NCBI RefSeq assembly: GCF_020023385.1
Contig: NZ_JAIQCL010000006.1
Coordinates: forward strand, 182,731 to 246,730
Length of the DNA: 64,000 nt
DNA from: Planococcus circulans
Lineage (GTDB): Bacteria; Bacillota; Bacilli; Bacillales_A; Planococcaceae
Direction: 5' to 3'
Position numbers and translations under genes: made by a program. This document shows positions 45,875 to 54,300 of this stretch, one piece after another (the stretch's first letter is position 1; each line of letters begins with the position of its first letter). The notes under the pieces are model-generated. The model made no database searches and had not been told where the DNA came from. It saw only the letters and a list, made by a program, of their open reading frames with translations.

Positions 45875-47103
45875 GATTTCACCTTCTCTTTCAAGTCTTC
45901 TGGAACTGCAACTTCTTTCTTGTTGACCATTGAGTTGACGACTGTCGGAAGGCCCCATAATTCGATAAAGCCGACTGCAGATTCGTGGTTGAACGTATCA
46001 TCCGTAGAATAAGTGGCCAATTGCTCGCTGTAAAGTGAGTTTGGTGACTTACGCCCTTCAATGATGGCATGTCCTTTAAACAGTTTTACACGTACGGTTC
46101 CATTGACGAAAGCCTGTGTTTCTTTCAGGAAAGCTTCCAGTGCTACACGCAATGGAGAGAACCAAAGACCTTCATAGATCAATTCTGTCAATTTCTTTTC
46201 GATGACCGGCTTGAAATGGGCCATTTCTTTAACCAATGTGATATCTTCCAATTCTTTATGCGCTGCAATCAACGTCATTGCCGCAGGAGCTTCATAGATT
46301 TCACGTGATTTGATGCCGACCAGTCTGTTTTCGATATGGTCAATTCTTCCCACACCGTGTTTGCCGGCGATTTCATTCAATTCAAGGATCAATTTAGAGA
46401 ATGAGTACGAAACACCATTCAATTGAGTTGGAACACCATTGACGAACTCGATTTCAACAACATCCGGAGTATTCGGAGTATCTTCAAGCGCAGCCGTAAT
46501 ATCATACGCTTCTTCCGGCGGTGTAGCCCATGGATCTTCCAGAACGCCACACTCGTTTGCACGGCCCCATAAGTTTTGGTCGATGGAGAACGGGCTGTCC
46601 AAATTCACAGGAATTGGAATATTATGTTCTTTCGCATAAGCGATTTCCTCATCACGTGACCAAGCCCAAGCACGCACCGGCGCTACCACTTCTAGGTTCG
46701 GATTCAATGATTTGATGGAAACTTCAAAACGCACCTGGTCGTTGCCTTTTCCTGTGCAGCCGTGTGCTACAGCAGTAGAGTTGGTCGCTTCAGCGATTTC
46801 AACCAGTTTTTTCGAAATCAATGGACGAGACAAGGCGGATACCAATGGATATTTGCCTTCATATAAAGTATGCGCCTGCAGTGAAATCAATGCATATTCA
46901 TCCGCAAATTCGTCTCTTGCATCGATCATATAACTTTCAACCGCTCCAACTTGAAGCGCTTTTTGTTTGATGAAGTCCAAATCCTTGCCTTCCCCGATAT
47001 CCAGGCATACAGCAACGACGTCGTAGCCTTGTCCTTTCAGCCACGGAATGGCCACCGATGTATCTAATCCACCTGAGTATGCGAGTACAATCTTTTTATT
47101 CAA
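45871..47103 (-). CDS. argG: Argininosuccinate synthase
   Basis: A 410-residue ATP-dependent ligase joining citrulline and aspartate. The PP-loop ATP site is [34 protein letters not shown] and [17 protein letters not shown] are also typical. The start is TTG at 47103 ([12 protein letters not shown]), eight bases after TTGGAGG; the ATG at 47133 overlaps the probable ARG box and has no ribosome site. It is the first gene of the argGH operon. Confidence 0.95.
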   Translation of the reverse strand: MNKKIVLAYSGGLDTSVAIPWLKGQGYDVVAVCLDIGEGKDLDFIKQKALQVGAVESYMIDARDEFADEYALISLQAHTLYEGKYPLVSALSRPLISKKLVEIAEATNSTAVAHGCTGKGNDQVRFEVSIKSLNPNLEVVAPVRAWAWSRDEEIAYAKEHNIPIPVNLDSPFSIDQNLWGRANECGVLEDPWATPPEEAYDITAALEDTPNTPDVVEIEFVNGVPTQLNGVSYSFSKLILELNEIAGKHGVGRIDHIENRLVGIKSREIYEAPAAMTLIAAHKELEDITLVKEMAHFKPVIEKKLTELIYEGLWFSPLRVALEAFLKETQAFVNGTVRVKLFKGHAIIEGRKSPNSLYSEQLATYSTDDTFNHESAVGFIELWGLPTVVNSMVNKKEVAVPEDLKEKVKS

Positions 47104-47118
47104 TATGAAAACCTCCAA

Positions 47119-47152
47119 TGTATTTTTATGCAATGTTTGAAATGAATATACA
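47119..47152 (-). promoter_or_regulatory. ARG-box-like operator sites upstream of argG
   Basis: TGCATAAAAATACA (minus strand, 47132-47119) is a palindrome of the ARG-box type, and TGTATATTCA (47152-47143) is a second half-conserved copy 10 bp upstream. AhrC/ArgR binds such tandem boxes at arginine biosynthetic operons. Assignment is by pattern only. Confidence 0.5.
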
Positions 47153-47206
47153 AACTATATCATGGATTTTTGCCGAGTGCAAGAGATACAACCATAATTT
47201 TTCATG

Positions 47207-47231
47207 AAAAAAAGCAGCTATAGCCGCTTTT
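47207..47231 (-). terminator. Terminator of the lipoprotein gene
   Basis: AAAGCGGCTATAGCTGCTTT on the minus strand folds as a short stem with one mismatch and is followed by TTTT. It lies just after the stop at 47240. Confidence 0.7.
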
Positions 47232-47239
47232 CCTTTTCA

Positions 47240-47800
47240 TCATTCGCTTTGTTCCCCGCCAATTGTATATTCATGAGTATCAAGGTCAATCCGAACTTCG
47301 GACATTTCCCCTGTTTCCATGTTGCTGAACAGGAAACCGATTTCGTTATCACGGATAATCGGCTGTCCCATCATGATCAACCTTGATAATTGCTCTTGAT
47401 TGATGAATGCTTCAAGTGCCTCTGATTGTTTGACGGAATCCTCATCTGTCAGGATCGTGATGGTTTCCGCTTCTCCTTGCATCGGAAAAGATTCAGCAAG
47501 CGGCCCCTGGTAATCCATGCTGACTTTCATGCCTGTACGGATGTCGCGGACCACCCCGTCGGTCGTTTCTGCGCCGTCGCTGAATTGCACGTCGACATCT
47601 TCAGGAATGGTGAAGTAAATATTGTTGACCAGAATGTCTTCTCCACTGACTTGTGTGATGAATCCTTCTTCTGTCATGCTCTTCTGTTCGACCGCCATCT
47701 CGGTCTTATCCTCTTTCTCTGATTCAGCAGGTTCAGTTTCTTCATTAGAACACGCTGCAAGCAGCAGGATACCGGCTAAAAATAAACTCCATTTTTTCAA
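47240..47800 (-). CDS. Lipoprotein with a DUF3221/YobA-like domain
   Basis: A 186-residue lipoprotein: signal KKWSLFLAGILLLAACS with the lipobox Cys at 17, then an acidic linker (NEETEPAESEKEDK). The folded domain EEGFITQVSGEDILVNNIYF followed by GMKVSMDYQGPLAESFPMQG and ETITIL resembles the OB-like DUF3221 domain of YobA. A C-terminal beta region (~115-186) is not recognised. It lies on the outer face of the membrane. Monocistronic, between argG and the MBL gene. Confidence 0.7.
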   Translation of the reverse strand: MKKWSLFLAGILLLAACSNEETEPAESEKEDKTEMAVEQKSMTEEGFITQVSGEDILVNNIYFTIPEDVDVQFSDGAETTDGVVRDIRTGMKVSMDYQGPLAESFPMQGEAETITILTDEDSVKQSEALEAFINQEQLSRLIMMGQPIIRDNEIGFLFSNMETGEMSEVRIDLDTHEYTIGGEQSE

Positions 47801-47913
47801 AACGACCCATTCCTTTTCCTGTAGATTCGTGATGTGTAAACATTGATGTTACAATTTTACCTGTTATAAAGAATAGTTGCAATTATCAGCCTTGAAGCTT
47901 GGATCGGAGCATC

Positions 47914-47951
47914 AAAAAGGCGTGTCCGCAGAAAGCGGCAACGCCTTTTTT
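47914..47951 (-). terminator. Terminator of the MBL hydrolase gene
   Basis: AAAAAGGCGT..CCGC and GCGG..ACGCCTTTTT pair around AGAAA with two internal mismatches, with A/T runs on each side. The flanking gap 47801-47999 holds nothing else. Confidence 0.7.
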
Positions 47952-47999
47952 CTTCTAGGTCTTCACTGGAAATGATCCTCTCTTTAAATGAAGCTTCTT

Positions 48000-48947
48000 T
48001 TACACCTTACTATAGTAGAAGATGCCTTCTTCACCCATTCGTTCAATGATTAGGCCATCCTCCAGCAGATAGTCGATTTGGCCGATTGTTTCCGACAAGG
48101 TCAGGCCCAGTTCCTTTTCGTAGGCATGAGCAAACAATTCTTTTGTCAGTTCATAAACTGTACATTCTTCTTCGCTGATTATGCCAAGTGCTTTCATGGC
48201 CCGCTGGTGCTGTTTGGCAAGCCGTGCTGTAATCAACTCATCGACATTGCGGACTTCTTCTCCATGTCCACTGTAGATCACGTCCACCGGCATTTTCAAT
48301 AAACGGCCGAGTGAAGCATTGTATTGAAGCAGCGATTTCGGACGTCCCTGCGCCCGATCGAGCGGCGGCTCAATCAGTGGATTGGATGATACCGCGGCAA
48401 TGACGTGGTCGCCACCGATCATTTCACGCGTTTCTTTATTCCAAAAAGACAAATGACTTTGTGCATGCCCCAGCGTTTCGAGAACTTCCCATTCGGGATG
48501 GCCTGGCAGCGTATCACCTTCATTGATGGACATGTCGAGAGGACGGCTGCCCATCAGGTTCAAGGGACGTTTCATCTTTTTGACCCAAAATTCCAAGTCT
48601 CCCGGTACTCCCTCTTCCTTTAACCGCTCCAAATAGAACGCATCGTGGTAATCGAAGAAATTCTGATCACGGCGCAGCCAGGGATCGTTATACGGATGTC
48701 CGTATAATCTTGCGTTTTCGAAGCCGTCCACCCAGCCAGCATGATCGGGATGATGGTGTGTCAACACAACCTGCTCTACATCTCCCGGTTCTGCACCAAA
48801 CTCTTTGAGCCCTGCCTTGAGAGCCAGCCAAGCTTCAGGTGTTTTGGGACCTGCATCGATCAAAGTCAGCATATCGCCTTTGATTAAATAAGAGTTGACA
48901 TCTCCAACAGCAAAAGGTGTCGGAATAATAATCTTATGTAAAGTCAA
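48000..48947 (-). CDS. Metallo-beta-lactamase-fold hydrolase (YqjP-like)
   Basis: A 315-residue MBL-fold protein. The zinc ligands are in VVLTHHHPDHAGWVDGF (HxHxDH), LETLGHAQSHLSFWN and VIYSGHGEEV, with DAGPKTPEA before them. The last ~70 residues form a winged-helix tail (LGLTLSETIGQIDYLLEDGL). TTG at 48947 is preferred because AAAGGAG lies nine bases upstream; the ATG at 48956 directly abuts that site and a GTG at 48974 is also possible. YqjP neighbours proC in B. subtilis too. The substrate is unknown. Confidence 0.82.
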   Translation of the reverse strand: MTLHKIIIPTPFAVGDVNSYLIKGDMLTLIDAGPKTPEAWLALKAGLKEFGAEPGDVEQVVLTHHHPDHAGWVDGFENARLYGHPYNDPWLRRDQNFFDYHDAFYLERLKEEGVPGDLEFWVKKMKRPLNLMGSRPLDMSINEGDTLPGHPEWEVLETLGHAQSHLSFWNKETREMIGGDHVIAAVSSNPLIEPPLDRAQGRPKSLLQYNASLGRLLKMPVDVIYSGHGEEVRNVDELITARLAKQHQRAMKALGIISEEECTVYELTKELFAHAYEKELGLTLSETIGQIDYLLEDGLIIERMGEEGIFYYSKV

Positions 48948-49025
48948 TTCAGTCATCTCCTTTAAATGAATCACTATTCACCTATCATACATGGAAAACG
49001 GGATGCCGTCACTCCTTTAGGCCGT

Positions 49026-49055
49026 TTGACAAAAGTGGTGTCTATCCGCTATAAT
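49026..49055 (+). promoter_or_regulatory. Sigma-A promoter of the proC T-box transcript
   Basis: Perfect TTGACA (49026-49031) and perfect TATAAT (49050-49055) with an 18-bp spacer, placing the start of the leader near 49062. Confidence 0.85.
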
Positions 49056-49061
49056 TCACTA

Positions 49062-49311
49062 ACATATGTGAGCGAAGATAAAGATCAGTACACGAAGTGA
49101 TGGTGTAAAGAGAGTGCAGCTTTAGCTGAAATGCGCACCCCCTCTCCTTGGTGGAACCTGCTTTTGAGCTGCCGTGAAAACACGGCCGTTTGTCCGCGTT
49201 ATGGATATCGAGTAGTGCCTTTTCGGCAAACTTAGGTGGTACCGCGGAAACAAAGCGTTTTCGTCCTTGTAAAAACAGGGATGATTGCGCTTTTTATTTT
49301 GAGGAAAGAGA
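49062..49311 (+). promoter_or_regulatory. T-box leader with proline specifier, upstream of proC
   Basis: The leader contains the T-box sequence AGGTGGTACCGCGG (49234-49247), the stem I elements AGTACA and AGAGAGTGCAG, and the specifier context GGTGGAA-CCT-GCTTTTGAGC. The codon CCT at 49157-49159 specifies proline, which fits the downstream proC. Uncharged tRNA-Pro should bind and disrupt the terminator at 49252-49295. Confidence 0.92.
49252..49295 (+). terminator. T-box-controlled terminator
   Basis: AAAGCG..TCGTCCTTGT and ACAGGGATGA..CGCTTTTT pair in a long stem after the T-box sequence, ending in T5. The alternative antiterminator uses AGGTGGTACCGCGG. Confidence 0.85.
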
Positions 49312-49320
49312 GTGAGTTAT

Positions 49321-50124
49321 ATGAAAATAGTCTGTGTAGGGGCCGGATCGATGGCCGAGTCCATGATCCATGGCTGGATCAATAAACGAATCATGAAGCC
49401 TGAAGAAATTTCAGTGATGAACCGATCGGATCAAGATCGATTGGAGTTTTTAAGTGATGAATACGGTGTCAATATCGTCTGCCAGGAAAAAACCGAGCTG
49501 AAAGACGCTAATTTTATCCTGCTGGCGATGAAACCGAAAGATGTCGAAGCTGCACTCAGCGGCATCAAAGACAAGCTGACTGGCAATACTGTAATCGTAT
49601 CGGTCGCTGCGGGCGTATCGATTGATACCATCCAAAGGCATGTCGGGAATTTCCCGGTAGCCCGTGCGATGCCGAATACATCTGCAAAAATTGGCAAGTC
49701 GGCAACAGGCGTTGCCTGGAGCAAACATGTATCGAAGGAGCAACAACATGAACTGCGGAATCTCTTATCTTCAATCGGCAGTGTAACAGTTGTAGAAGAA
49801 GAACAATTGCATGCTGTTACCGGCGTTGCAGGAAGTGGTCCGGCTTATATCTATTATTTTGCAGAAGCGATGACAGAAGCCGCAATCGCCAATGGCCTGT
49901 CCAAAGCGGATGCCAAGAAATTGGTGCGCCAAACCTTCGCAGGTGCAGCAGAGATGTTGCAGCAGGAGGATTTTGCTGAATTGCGGATTAAAGTGACGAG
50001 CCCGAATGGCACTACCGCTGCCGGCCTTAACTCGTTGGAAAAAAATCACTTCAAGGAAATCATTGGAGAGTGTGTATCGGAAGCTTCCAAACGTTCGCAA
50101 GAGCTTGGAAAAGAATTCAAATAA
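49321..50124 (+). CDS. proC: Pyrroline-5-carboxylate reductase
   Basis: A 267-residue enzyme reducing pyrroline-5-carboxylate to proline with NAD(P)H. The Rossmann motif is MKIVCVGAGSMAESMIHGW, then AMKPKDVEAAL and VSVAAGVSIDTIQ. The C-terminal signature VTGVAGSGPAYIYYFAEAM with RIKVTSPNGTTAAGL closes the active site. The ATG at 49321 opens the Rossmann strand; GTG at 49312 is an alternative. It is controlled by the proline T-box and probably co-transcribed with namA. Confidence 0.95.
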   Translation: MKIVCVGAGSMAESMIHGWINKRIMKPEEISVMNRSDQDRLEFLSDEYGVNIVCQEKTELKDANFILLAMKPKDVEAALSGIKDKLTGNTVIVSVAAGVSIDTIQRHVGNFPVARAMPNTSAKIGKSATGVAWSKHVSKEQQHELRNLLSSIGSVTVVEEEQLHAVTGVAGSGPAYIYYFAEAMTEAAIANGLSKADAKKLVRQTFAGAAEMLQQEDFAELRIKVTSPNGTTAAGLNSLEKNHFKEIIGECVSEASKRSQELGKEFK

Positions 50125-50169
50125 GTTCTTCTGTATAATCTTTAGTTGTATATAGGAGGAGGAAGTCCA

Positions 50170-51186
50170 ATGGCAAAGCTATTTGAACCTTATGTGATTA
50201 AAGGAACTACTTTTAAGAACCGCATCGTCATGGCACCAATGTGCATGTACCAAAGTGATCACGAAGACGGTAAAGTAACTGACTGGCATCGCATCCACTA
50301 CCCGACCCGGGCAGTAGGCGGCGTCGGCCTCATCATCACTGAAGCGACAGCTGTTCAGCCTCAAGGCCGTATTTCAACAAGAGACCTCGGCATCTGGAAT
50401 GACAGCCACATCGGTGGTCAAACGGAAATTGTCCGTCTGATGAAACAGAATGGCGCCAAAACCGGCATTCAGCTGGCCCATGCCGGAAGAAAAGCCACAA
50501 TCGAAGGCGAGATTCAATCCTCGAGTGCCATCGCATTCGATGATAATTATAAAACCCCCAAAGAAATGACTTCGAAAGAGATTGAAGAAACTGTCGAGGC
50601 GTTTAAAAATGGTGCCCGGCGCGCCAAAAAAGCTGGATTCGATGTAATCGAAATTCATGCGGCGCATGGCTATTTGATCAACCAATTCCTTTCACCATTA
50701 ACGAATCAGCGCAGCGATGAATACGGCGGCAGTTCCGAAAACCGGTATCGCTTTTTGAGCCAAATCATCGAGGCAGTAAATAAAGTTTGGGAAGGTCCGC
50801 TCTTTGTCAGAATCTCTGCACATGATTATAGTGAAGGCGGCATGACACCTGAACTTTATGTGGAAATGTGCCGGTGGATGAAACAGCAAGGCGTTGATTT
50901 GATCGATGTCAGCTCCGGTGCTGTCGTCCCTGCAAAGATCCCTGTATTCCCTGGGTATCAGGTGCCTTTTGCCGAAACCATCAAACATCAGACCCCGATA
51001 GCGACTGGCGCGGTCGGATTGATCACCAGCCCCTTACAGGCAGAGGAAATTCTCCAAAATGACCGTGCGGATTTGGTCTTCCTTGCCCGTGAATTGCTTC
51101 GGGATCCTTATTGGGCATATTCAGCAGCAAAAGAGCTTAAGGCTGATATAACGGCTCCAGCACCTTATAAACGCGGGTGGATATAA
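50170..51186 (+). CDS. namA: NADPH dehydrogenase, old yellow enzyme family (NamA/YqjM)
   Basis: A 338-residue FMN-dependent TIM-barrel ene-reductase. [20 protein letters not shown] carries the YqjM-type Cys and Tyr that tune FMN, the active-site His pair is in [16 protein letters not shown], and [19 protein letters not shown] is diagnostic. It reduces activated C=C bonds and xenobiotics during oxidative stress. AGGAGGAGGAAGTCCA precedes the ATG at 50170. It lies 45 bp after proC, as in the B. subtilis yqj region. Confidence 0.95.
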   Translation: MAKLFEPYVIKGTTFKNRIVMAPMCMYQSDHEDGKVTDWHRIHYPTRAVGGVGLIITEATAVQPQGRISTRDLGIWNDSHIGGQTEIVRLMKQNGAKTGIQLAHAGRKATIEGEIQSSSAIAFDDNYKTPKEMTSKEIEETVEAFKNGARRAKKAGFDVIEIHAAHGYLINQFLSPLTNQRSDEYGGSSENRYRFLSQIIEAVNKVWEGPLFVRISAHDYSEGGMTPELYVEMCRWMKQQGVDLIDVSSGAVVPAKIPVFPGYQVPFAETIKHQTPIATGAVGLITSPLQAEEILQNDRADLVFLARELLRDPYWAYSAAKELKADITAPAPYKRGWI

Positions 51187-51191
51187 GGCGG

Positions 51192-51219
51192 TTGCAAAAT
51201 GCTTCAGATTTAGTATACT
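51192..51219 (+). promoter_or_regulatory. Promoter of the antitoxin RNA
   Basis: TTGCAA (51192-51197) and TATACT (51214-51219) are 16 bp apart on the plus strand, just after the namA stop. The predicted start is near 51226. Confidence 0.6.
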
Positions 51220-51237
51220 AAAGGTAACGTAAAAAAC

Positions 51238-51257
51238 CGAATGCGTGAGCATTCGGC
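51238..51257 (-). terminator. Terminator of the toxin mRNA
   Basis: On the minus strand CCGAATGC-TCAC-GCATTCGG is followed directly by TTTTTT. It lies beyond the toxin stop codon, giving a toxin mRNA of about 265 nt that overlaps the antisense RNA by roughly 115 nt. Confidence 0.7.
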
Positions 51258-51300
51258 CAGCTGTATGCCGCCGCGAGAGCGGTTGGCTGGAATACAGGCT

Positions 51301-51444
51301 TAAAAAATAACCGTCATTCCACGCCACATGGGACGGTTATTTTTTTTTGTTTACGACCAAAATCATGGAAACGACTAGTGTCAATGCGCTGATCGTTAAC
51401 CCGATGCTCGTAAAAACGAGACCGAATGATTCTGCAATGGTCAT
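51301..51444 (-). CDS. Putative holin-like type I toxin, 47 aa
   Basis: An ATG at 51444 with GAAAGGGGGTGGTGAC upstream opens 47 codons: TIAESFGLVFTSIGLTISAL, TLVVSMILVVNKKNNRPM, then WRGMTVIF. One transmembrane helix follows a short acidic start and ends in Lys-Lys, as in the TxpA/BsrG and putative holin-like toxin families. Such peptides insert in the membrane and inhibit growth. CCATTCCCC just upstream can pair with the GGGGGTGG ribosome site, a translational lock common in these toxins. A LexA-type box lies over the promoter, and an antisense RNA faces the 3' end. Confidence 0.75.
51303..51346 (+). terminator. Terminator of the antitoxin RNA
   Basis: AAAAAATAACCGTC (51303-51316) pairs exactly with GACGGTTATTTTTT (51333-51346). 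It lies inside the 3' part of the toxin ORF on the opposite strand, and may also end namA transcripts. Confidence 0.85.
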
Positions 51445-51500
51445 GTCACCACCCCCTTTCCTGGGGAATGGCCAAACCGCCCTCATACAGCTGTACCTTT

Positions 51501-51528
51501 ATTTTATCACAAAAGGAACATATGTTCT
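51501..51528 (-). promoter_or_regulatory. Toxin promoter with overlapping LexA (SOS) box
   Basis: The palindrome GAACATATGTTC (51516-51527), read with flanks as AGAACATATGTTCC, matches the Gram-positive LexA consensus CGAAC-RNRY-GTTYC at 13 of 14 positions. A -10 of TAAAAT lies at 51506-51501 on the minus strand, so LexA would cover the -35/spacer. The predicted start is near 51494. Confidence 0.7.
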
Positions 51529-51560
51529 ATTATTTCCATAAATAATTTTAACATTTACTA

Positions 51561-51586
51561 AAAAAAGCCATCTTTTAAGGATGGCT
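51561..51586 (-). terminator. Terminator of rnz
   Basis: On the minus strand AGCCATC and GATGGCT pair over 7 nt and are followed by TTTTTT. The stem overlaps the last codons of rnz. Confidence 0.8.
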
Positions 51587-52534
51587 TACCTGTTTTTTCC
51601 TGATTTTTTTGTCGTGCTGCAACCATTCGAACTCCGAAAAATCATGCGCAATAAATCCGCGGGGGTGAATTCCCTTCATCTGCTTCAGCAGCAGCTTGTC
51701 GTCCTCCGGCAGAAAACGCGCACTGATATGATTCATGATCAACGTTTTGGCACCAGCTAGACGAGCTGTCTCCGCCGCTTCATAGACCGTAGAATGGCCA
51801 TATTCTGCCGCCATTTTTTTAGCGGTTCCATCAAATGTCGCTTCGTGTACCAGTACATCTGCGCCGCGCCCTAATTCTATAGCCGCCTCACAAAAACGGG
51901 TGTCGCCTAAAATCGTGACGATGAATCCCGGCTCTTCGGGTTCTGTGACATCTTTGCTGCGGACCAATTGACCCGTTTCGTTTTCTACATCTTCCCCGTT
52001 CTTCAGCTTCGCAAGCAGCGGACCTTTCGGAACACCGAGCGCCAGCGCCTTATTGATCAGCAATTTTGGAGGCAACGGCTTTTGGATGATGCGGAAGCCA
52101 TACGATGGAATCACATGATTCAGCAACCGCGTCTCGACTGTCATCGAATCGTCTTCAACCAATATTCCTTCTGTCAGTTCGTGATAGACGATCGAATACG
52201 TCAAATGGGTGCGGCTGAGCGATAAAGTCATTTCGATGTATTCTTCGATCCCTTTAGGACCGTAAATTTCGAGAGGCTCATCCCCTCCTTGAAATGAACG
52301 GGAGCCAAGAAGACCCGGCAAACCGAAAATATGGTCACCATGCATATGCGTAATGAAGATCTTTTCGATTTTCCGTGGTTTTACTGTCGTATGGAGGATC
52401 TGATGCTGCGTTGCTTCCCCGCAATCAAATAACCATACAGTCCCCCGCTCTTCGAGCAATTTCAATACCAGTGCCGATGTATTGCGTTGTTTCGACGGCA
52501 TACCGGCACCGGTGCCAAGAAATAATAACTGCAT
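51575..52534 (-). CDS. rnz: Ribonuclease Z
   Basis: A 319-residue tRNA 3'-processing endonuclease of the metallo-beta-lactamase fold. MQLLFLGTGAGMPSKQRNTS opens the protein, the zinc motif is FITHMHGDHIFGLPGLLGS, and the later ligands appear in TILGDTRFC and HEATFDGTAKKMAAEYGHST. The exosite insertion (~150-190) is present. The start at 52534 follows AGTAGGGAAAGC; the long upstream frame overlaps dinB in another phase. It lies 7 bp after dinB. Confidence 0.95.
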   Translation of the reverse strand: MQLLFLGTGAGMPSKQRNTSALVLKLLEERGTVWLFDCGEATQHQILHTTVKPRKIEKIFITHMHGDHIFGLPGLLGSRSFQGGDEPLEIYGPKGIEEYIEMTLSLSRTHLTYSIVYHELTEGILVEDDSMTVETRLLNHVIPSYGFRIIQKPLPPKLLINKALALGVPKGPLLAKLKNGEDVENETGQLVRSKDVTEPEEPGFIVTILGDTRFCEAAIELGRGADVLVHEATFDGTAKKMAAEYGHSTVYEAAETARLAGAKTLIMNHISARFLPEDDKLLLKQMKGIHPRGFIAHDFSEFEWLQHDKKIRKKQVSHP

Positions 52535-52541
52535 GCTTTCC

Positions 52542-53783
52542 CTACTTTCTCTCGTGGTCATGATCGTCCAGAAAATCTTTGCTGAAGCTTGTTTTGGAAT
52601 CGTAATTGGTTTTTTTAATTTTAGTCCCCCGTGATAAAACACTTTTGCCGAAACGCGTCTCCAGTTTGGCCATCAAATCAAGAATCGGTTCTTCTTTGGC
52701 ATGTTCCTGGAAGTTGAAGATTGACAGTTGTTCCGTCATGTCACCTTTACCGGAAACATTCGAGATGGTCACACCGATCAGCCGAAGAGGCTCCCCGTTC
52801 CAATGCCGTATAAATAATTGCCAGGCATTCCGATGAATATCTTCCGCTTTCCAGACTGTATTGTTCAAGGTGACACTGCGGGTCCTGTTTTTCCAGTCAG
52901 AGCTGCGGGTCTGGATGCTGACTGTCGGACCCGCCAGTTCTTTCGCTTCCAACCGGTTGGCCACTTTTTCACTAAGCTGGCGAAATAAAACCTTCAATTG
53001 CTGCTCATCCGTTTCATCCACCGGCAGTGTGGTGGACGTACCCACACTCTTTGTGTCGTAGATGGAATCAGGATCCACTAGGCGGTCATCCATGCCATTG
53101 GCCCGCGCCTGCAGACGGACCCCATTTTTGCCCATTTTTTCCTTGATCAGGCCCTCGTTTGCTGTCGCCAAATCTCCGATGGTGTCAATTTTCAAGCTTT
53201 TCAGCCTGGCTGCCGTACTTTCGCCGATGCCGTGCATCTCGATCACCGGTTTCGGCCACAGCAAAGCCTGGATGTCACGTTTTCGTAGAACGGTTACGCC
53301 CATCGGTTTTTTCATATCGGAGGCTGTTTTTGCAAGGAATTTATTGGGGGCGATGCCAATCGAACAAGGAAGATCCAATTCAGCGAGCAGCCGCTGCTGG
53401 ATTTCGTCTGCAATCTCGAGTGCATGCCGCTGTTCCATAAGTTCCGTAACATCTACATAGCCTTCATCAATCGATACCGGCTCCACTTGATCCGTGTAGG
53501 AACGCAAAATTTCAAACATCGCCTTCGAGGCTGCCCGGTAACGTTCGAAATTTGGAGGCAAGAGCAGGAGCTCGGGATATTTCCGCTTGGCTTCGTGCAC
53601 CTGCATCGTCGTATAGATGCCGTGCGCCCGGGCTTCGTAGGAACAAGTGACGATGATGCCTTTGCGTTCCTTCGGATTTCCGGCTATGGCAATCGCTTTC
53701 CCTTTCAATTCGGGGTTATGCGATTGTTCGACAGAGGCATAAAAACTATTCATATCAATATGAAAAATAACTCGGCTCGCCAT
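52542..53783 (-). CDS. dinB: DNA polymerase IV (Y family)
   Basis: A 413-residue translesion polymerase. MASRVIFHIDMNSFYASVEQ gives the first catalytic Asp, SIDEGYVDVTE the second acidic pair, and SCSIGIAPNKFLAKTASDMKKP the finger/palm core. Little-finger and C-terminal clamp-binding regions follow (QLSIFNF resembles a beta-clamp motif). No LexA box is seen at its own start, unlike the toxin locus 1 kb downstream. It precedes rnz in one operon. The mobile element lies 61 bp upstream. Confidence 0.95.
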   Translation of the reverse strand: MASRVIFHIDMNSFYASVEQSHNPELKGKAIAIAGNPKERKGIIVTCSYEARAHGIYTTMQVHEAKRKYPELLLLPPNFERYRAASKAMFEILRSYTDQVEPVSIDEGYVDVTELMEQRHALEIADEIQQRLLAELDLPCSIGIAPNKFLAKTASDMKKPMGVTVLRKRDIQALLWPKPVIEMHGIGESTAARLKSLKIDTIGDLATANEGLIKEKMGKNGVRLQARANGMDDRLVDPDSIYDTKSVGTSTTLPVDETDEQQLKVLFRQLSEKVANRLEAKELAGPTVSIQTRSSDWKNRTRSVTLNNTVWKAEDIHRNAWQLFIRHWNGEPLRLIGVTISNVSGKGDMTEQLSIFNFQEHAKEEPILDLMAKLETRFGKSVLSRGTKIKKTNYDSKTSFSKDFLDDHDHERK

Positions 53784-53833
53784 GACAATCGCTCTACTTT
53801 CTGTTTTCTTTCAGTGTATCAAAAAAAGAGAGA

Positions 53834-53844
53834 ACATACATCCT
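53834..53844. repeat. Left target-site duplication of the 6.6-kb element
   Basis: ACATACATCCT occurs here and again at 60470-60480, directly outside the two inverted repeats. Part of the 11 bp may be chance. Confidence 0.8.
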
Positions 53845-53870
53845 AACGGGTTCCGTTTCCTATCGCAAAA
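53845..53870 (+). repeat. Left terminal inverted repeat
   Basis: A 26-bp end beginning AACGGGTTCCGT and finishing TATCGCAAAA; one base differs from the right end (TTTCC versus TCTCC). The following stretch to 54080 is AT-rich and without a gene, and probably holds transposase-binding sites and the promoter of the first gene. Confidence 0.85.
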
Positions 53871-54080
53871 CATATAAAATGTATAACAATATGACTGACA
53901 AGTTGTAAGCTGATTTGTTGGTCTTTTTTTGTTGTTATATCAAGGTTTCCATTCAAATATCACCTTTTTTGTAATGTAATTGACACCCTAATTCGTTAGC
54001 TTACAATCAGTAGTGTAAGGCGACAAATTACCTAGCAAATTGCCATACACAAATTTACCAGTAAAAGGGAGATGAAACGA

Positions 54081-54299
54081 ATGAAAATTGAACCAAAGTA
54101 TCCGAATGCTGAACAGAAAGAATTCAAATTGTCTATGAAAGCACGTAAAATCTTAGAGCATTACTCAGATTACACAGGCTTGACGGAATCACAGGTATTG
54201 GAAGAAATTCTTCCCCATCTGTTGAATGACAACGACTTTATCACGCATATCGATAGCAAACGAAGCAACACACGCGTTAAGCGAGAGTTGGGATTATGA
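54081..54299 (+). CDS. Small ribbon-helix-helix-like protein of the element
   Basis: A 72-residue protein (KIEPKYPNAEQKEFKLSMKA, RKILEHYSDYTGLTESQVLE, EILPHLLNDNDF). The strand EFKLSMK followed by two helices resembles a CopG/MetJ-type ribbon-helix-helix DNA-binding domain. The ATG at 54081 is chosen because AAAGGGAG lies nine bases upstream; the ATG at 54072 abuts it. It is the first gene of the transposition module and ends one base before the next ORF. Probable regulator or accessory DNA-binding protein of transposition. Confidence 0.6.
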   Translation: MKIEPKYPNAEQKEFKLSMKARKILEHYSDYTGLTESQVLEEILPHLLNDNDFITHIDSKRSNTRVKRELGL

Positions 54300-54300
54300 G

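Larger units (their letters stand above)
51226..51346 (+). ncRNA. Candidate antisense antitoxin RNA of a type I toxin-antitoxin locus
   Basis: About 120 nt run from a promoter (51192-51219) to an intrinsic terminator (51303-51346). The RNA contains a hairpin CCGAATGC-GTGA-GCATTCGG and a second hairpin with a CCGC-GAGA-GCGG tip, both with GNRA-type loops. No ORF is present. It is fully complementary to the 3' part of the toxin mRNA on the other strand, the geometry of RatA/txpA and SR4/bsrG. The RNA is inferred from sequence only. Confidence 0.65.

Noticed and set aside
54226..54300. Upstream extension of transposase ORF A
   Set aside because: It overlaps the end of the ribbon-helix-helix gene in another frame and has no ribosome site; the ATG at 54301 is better.
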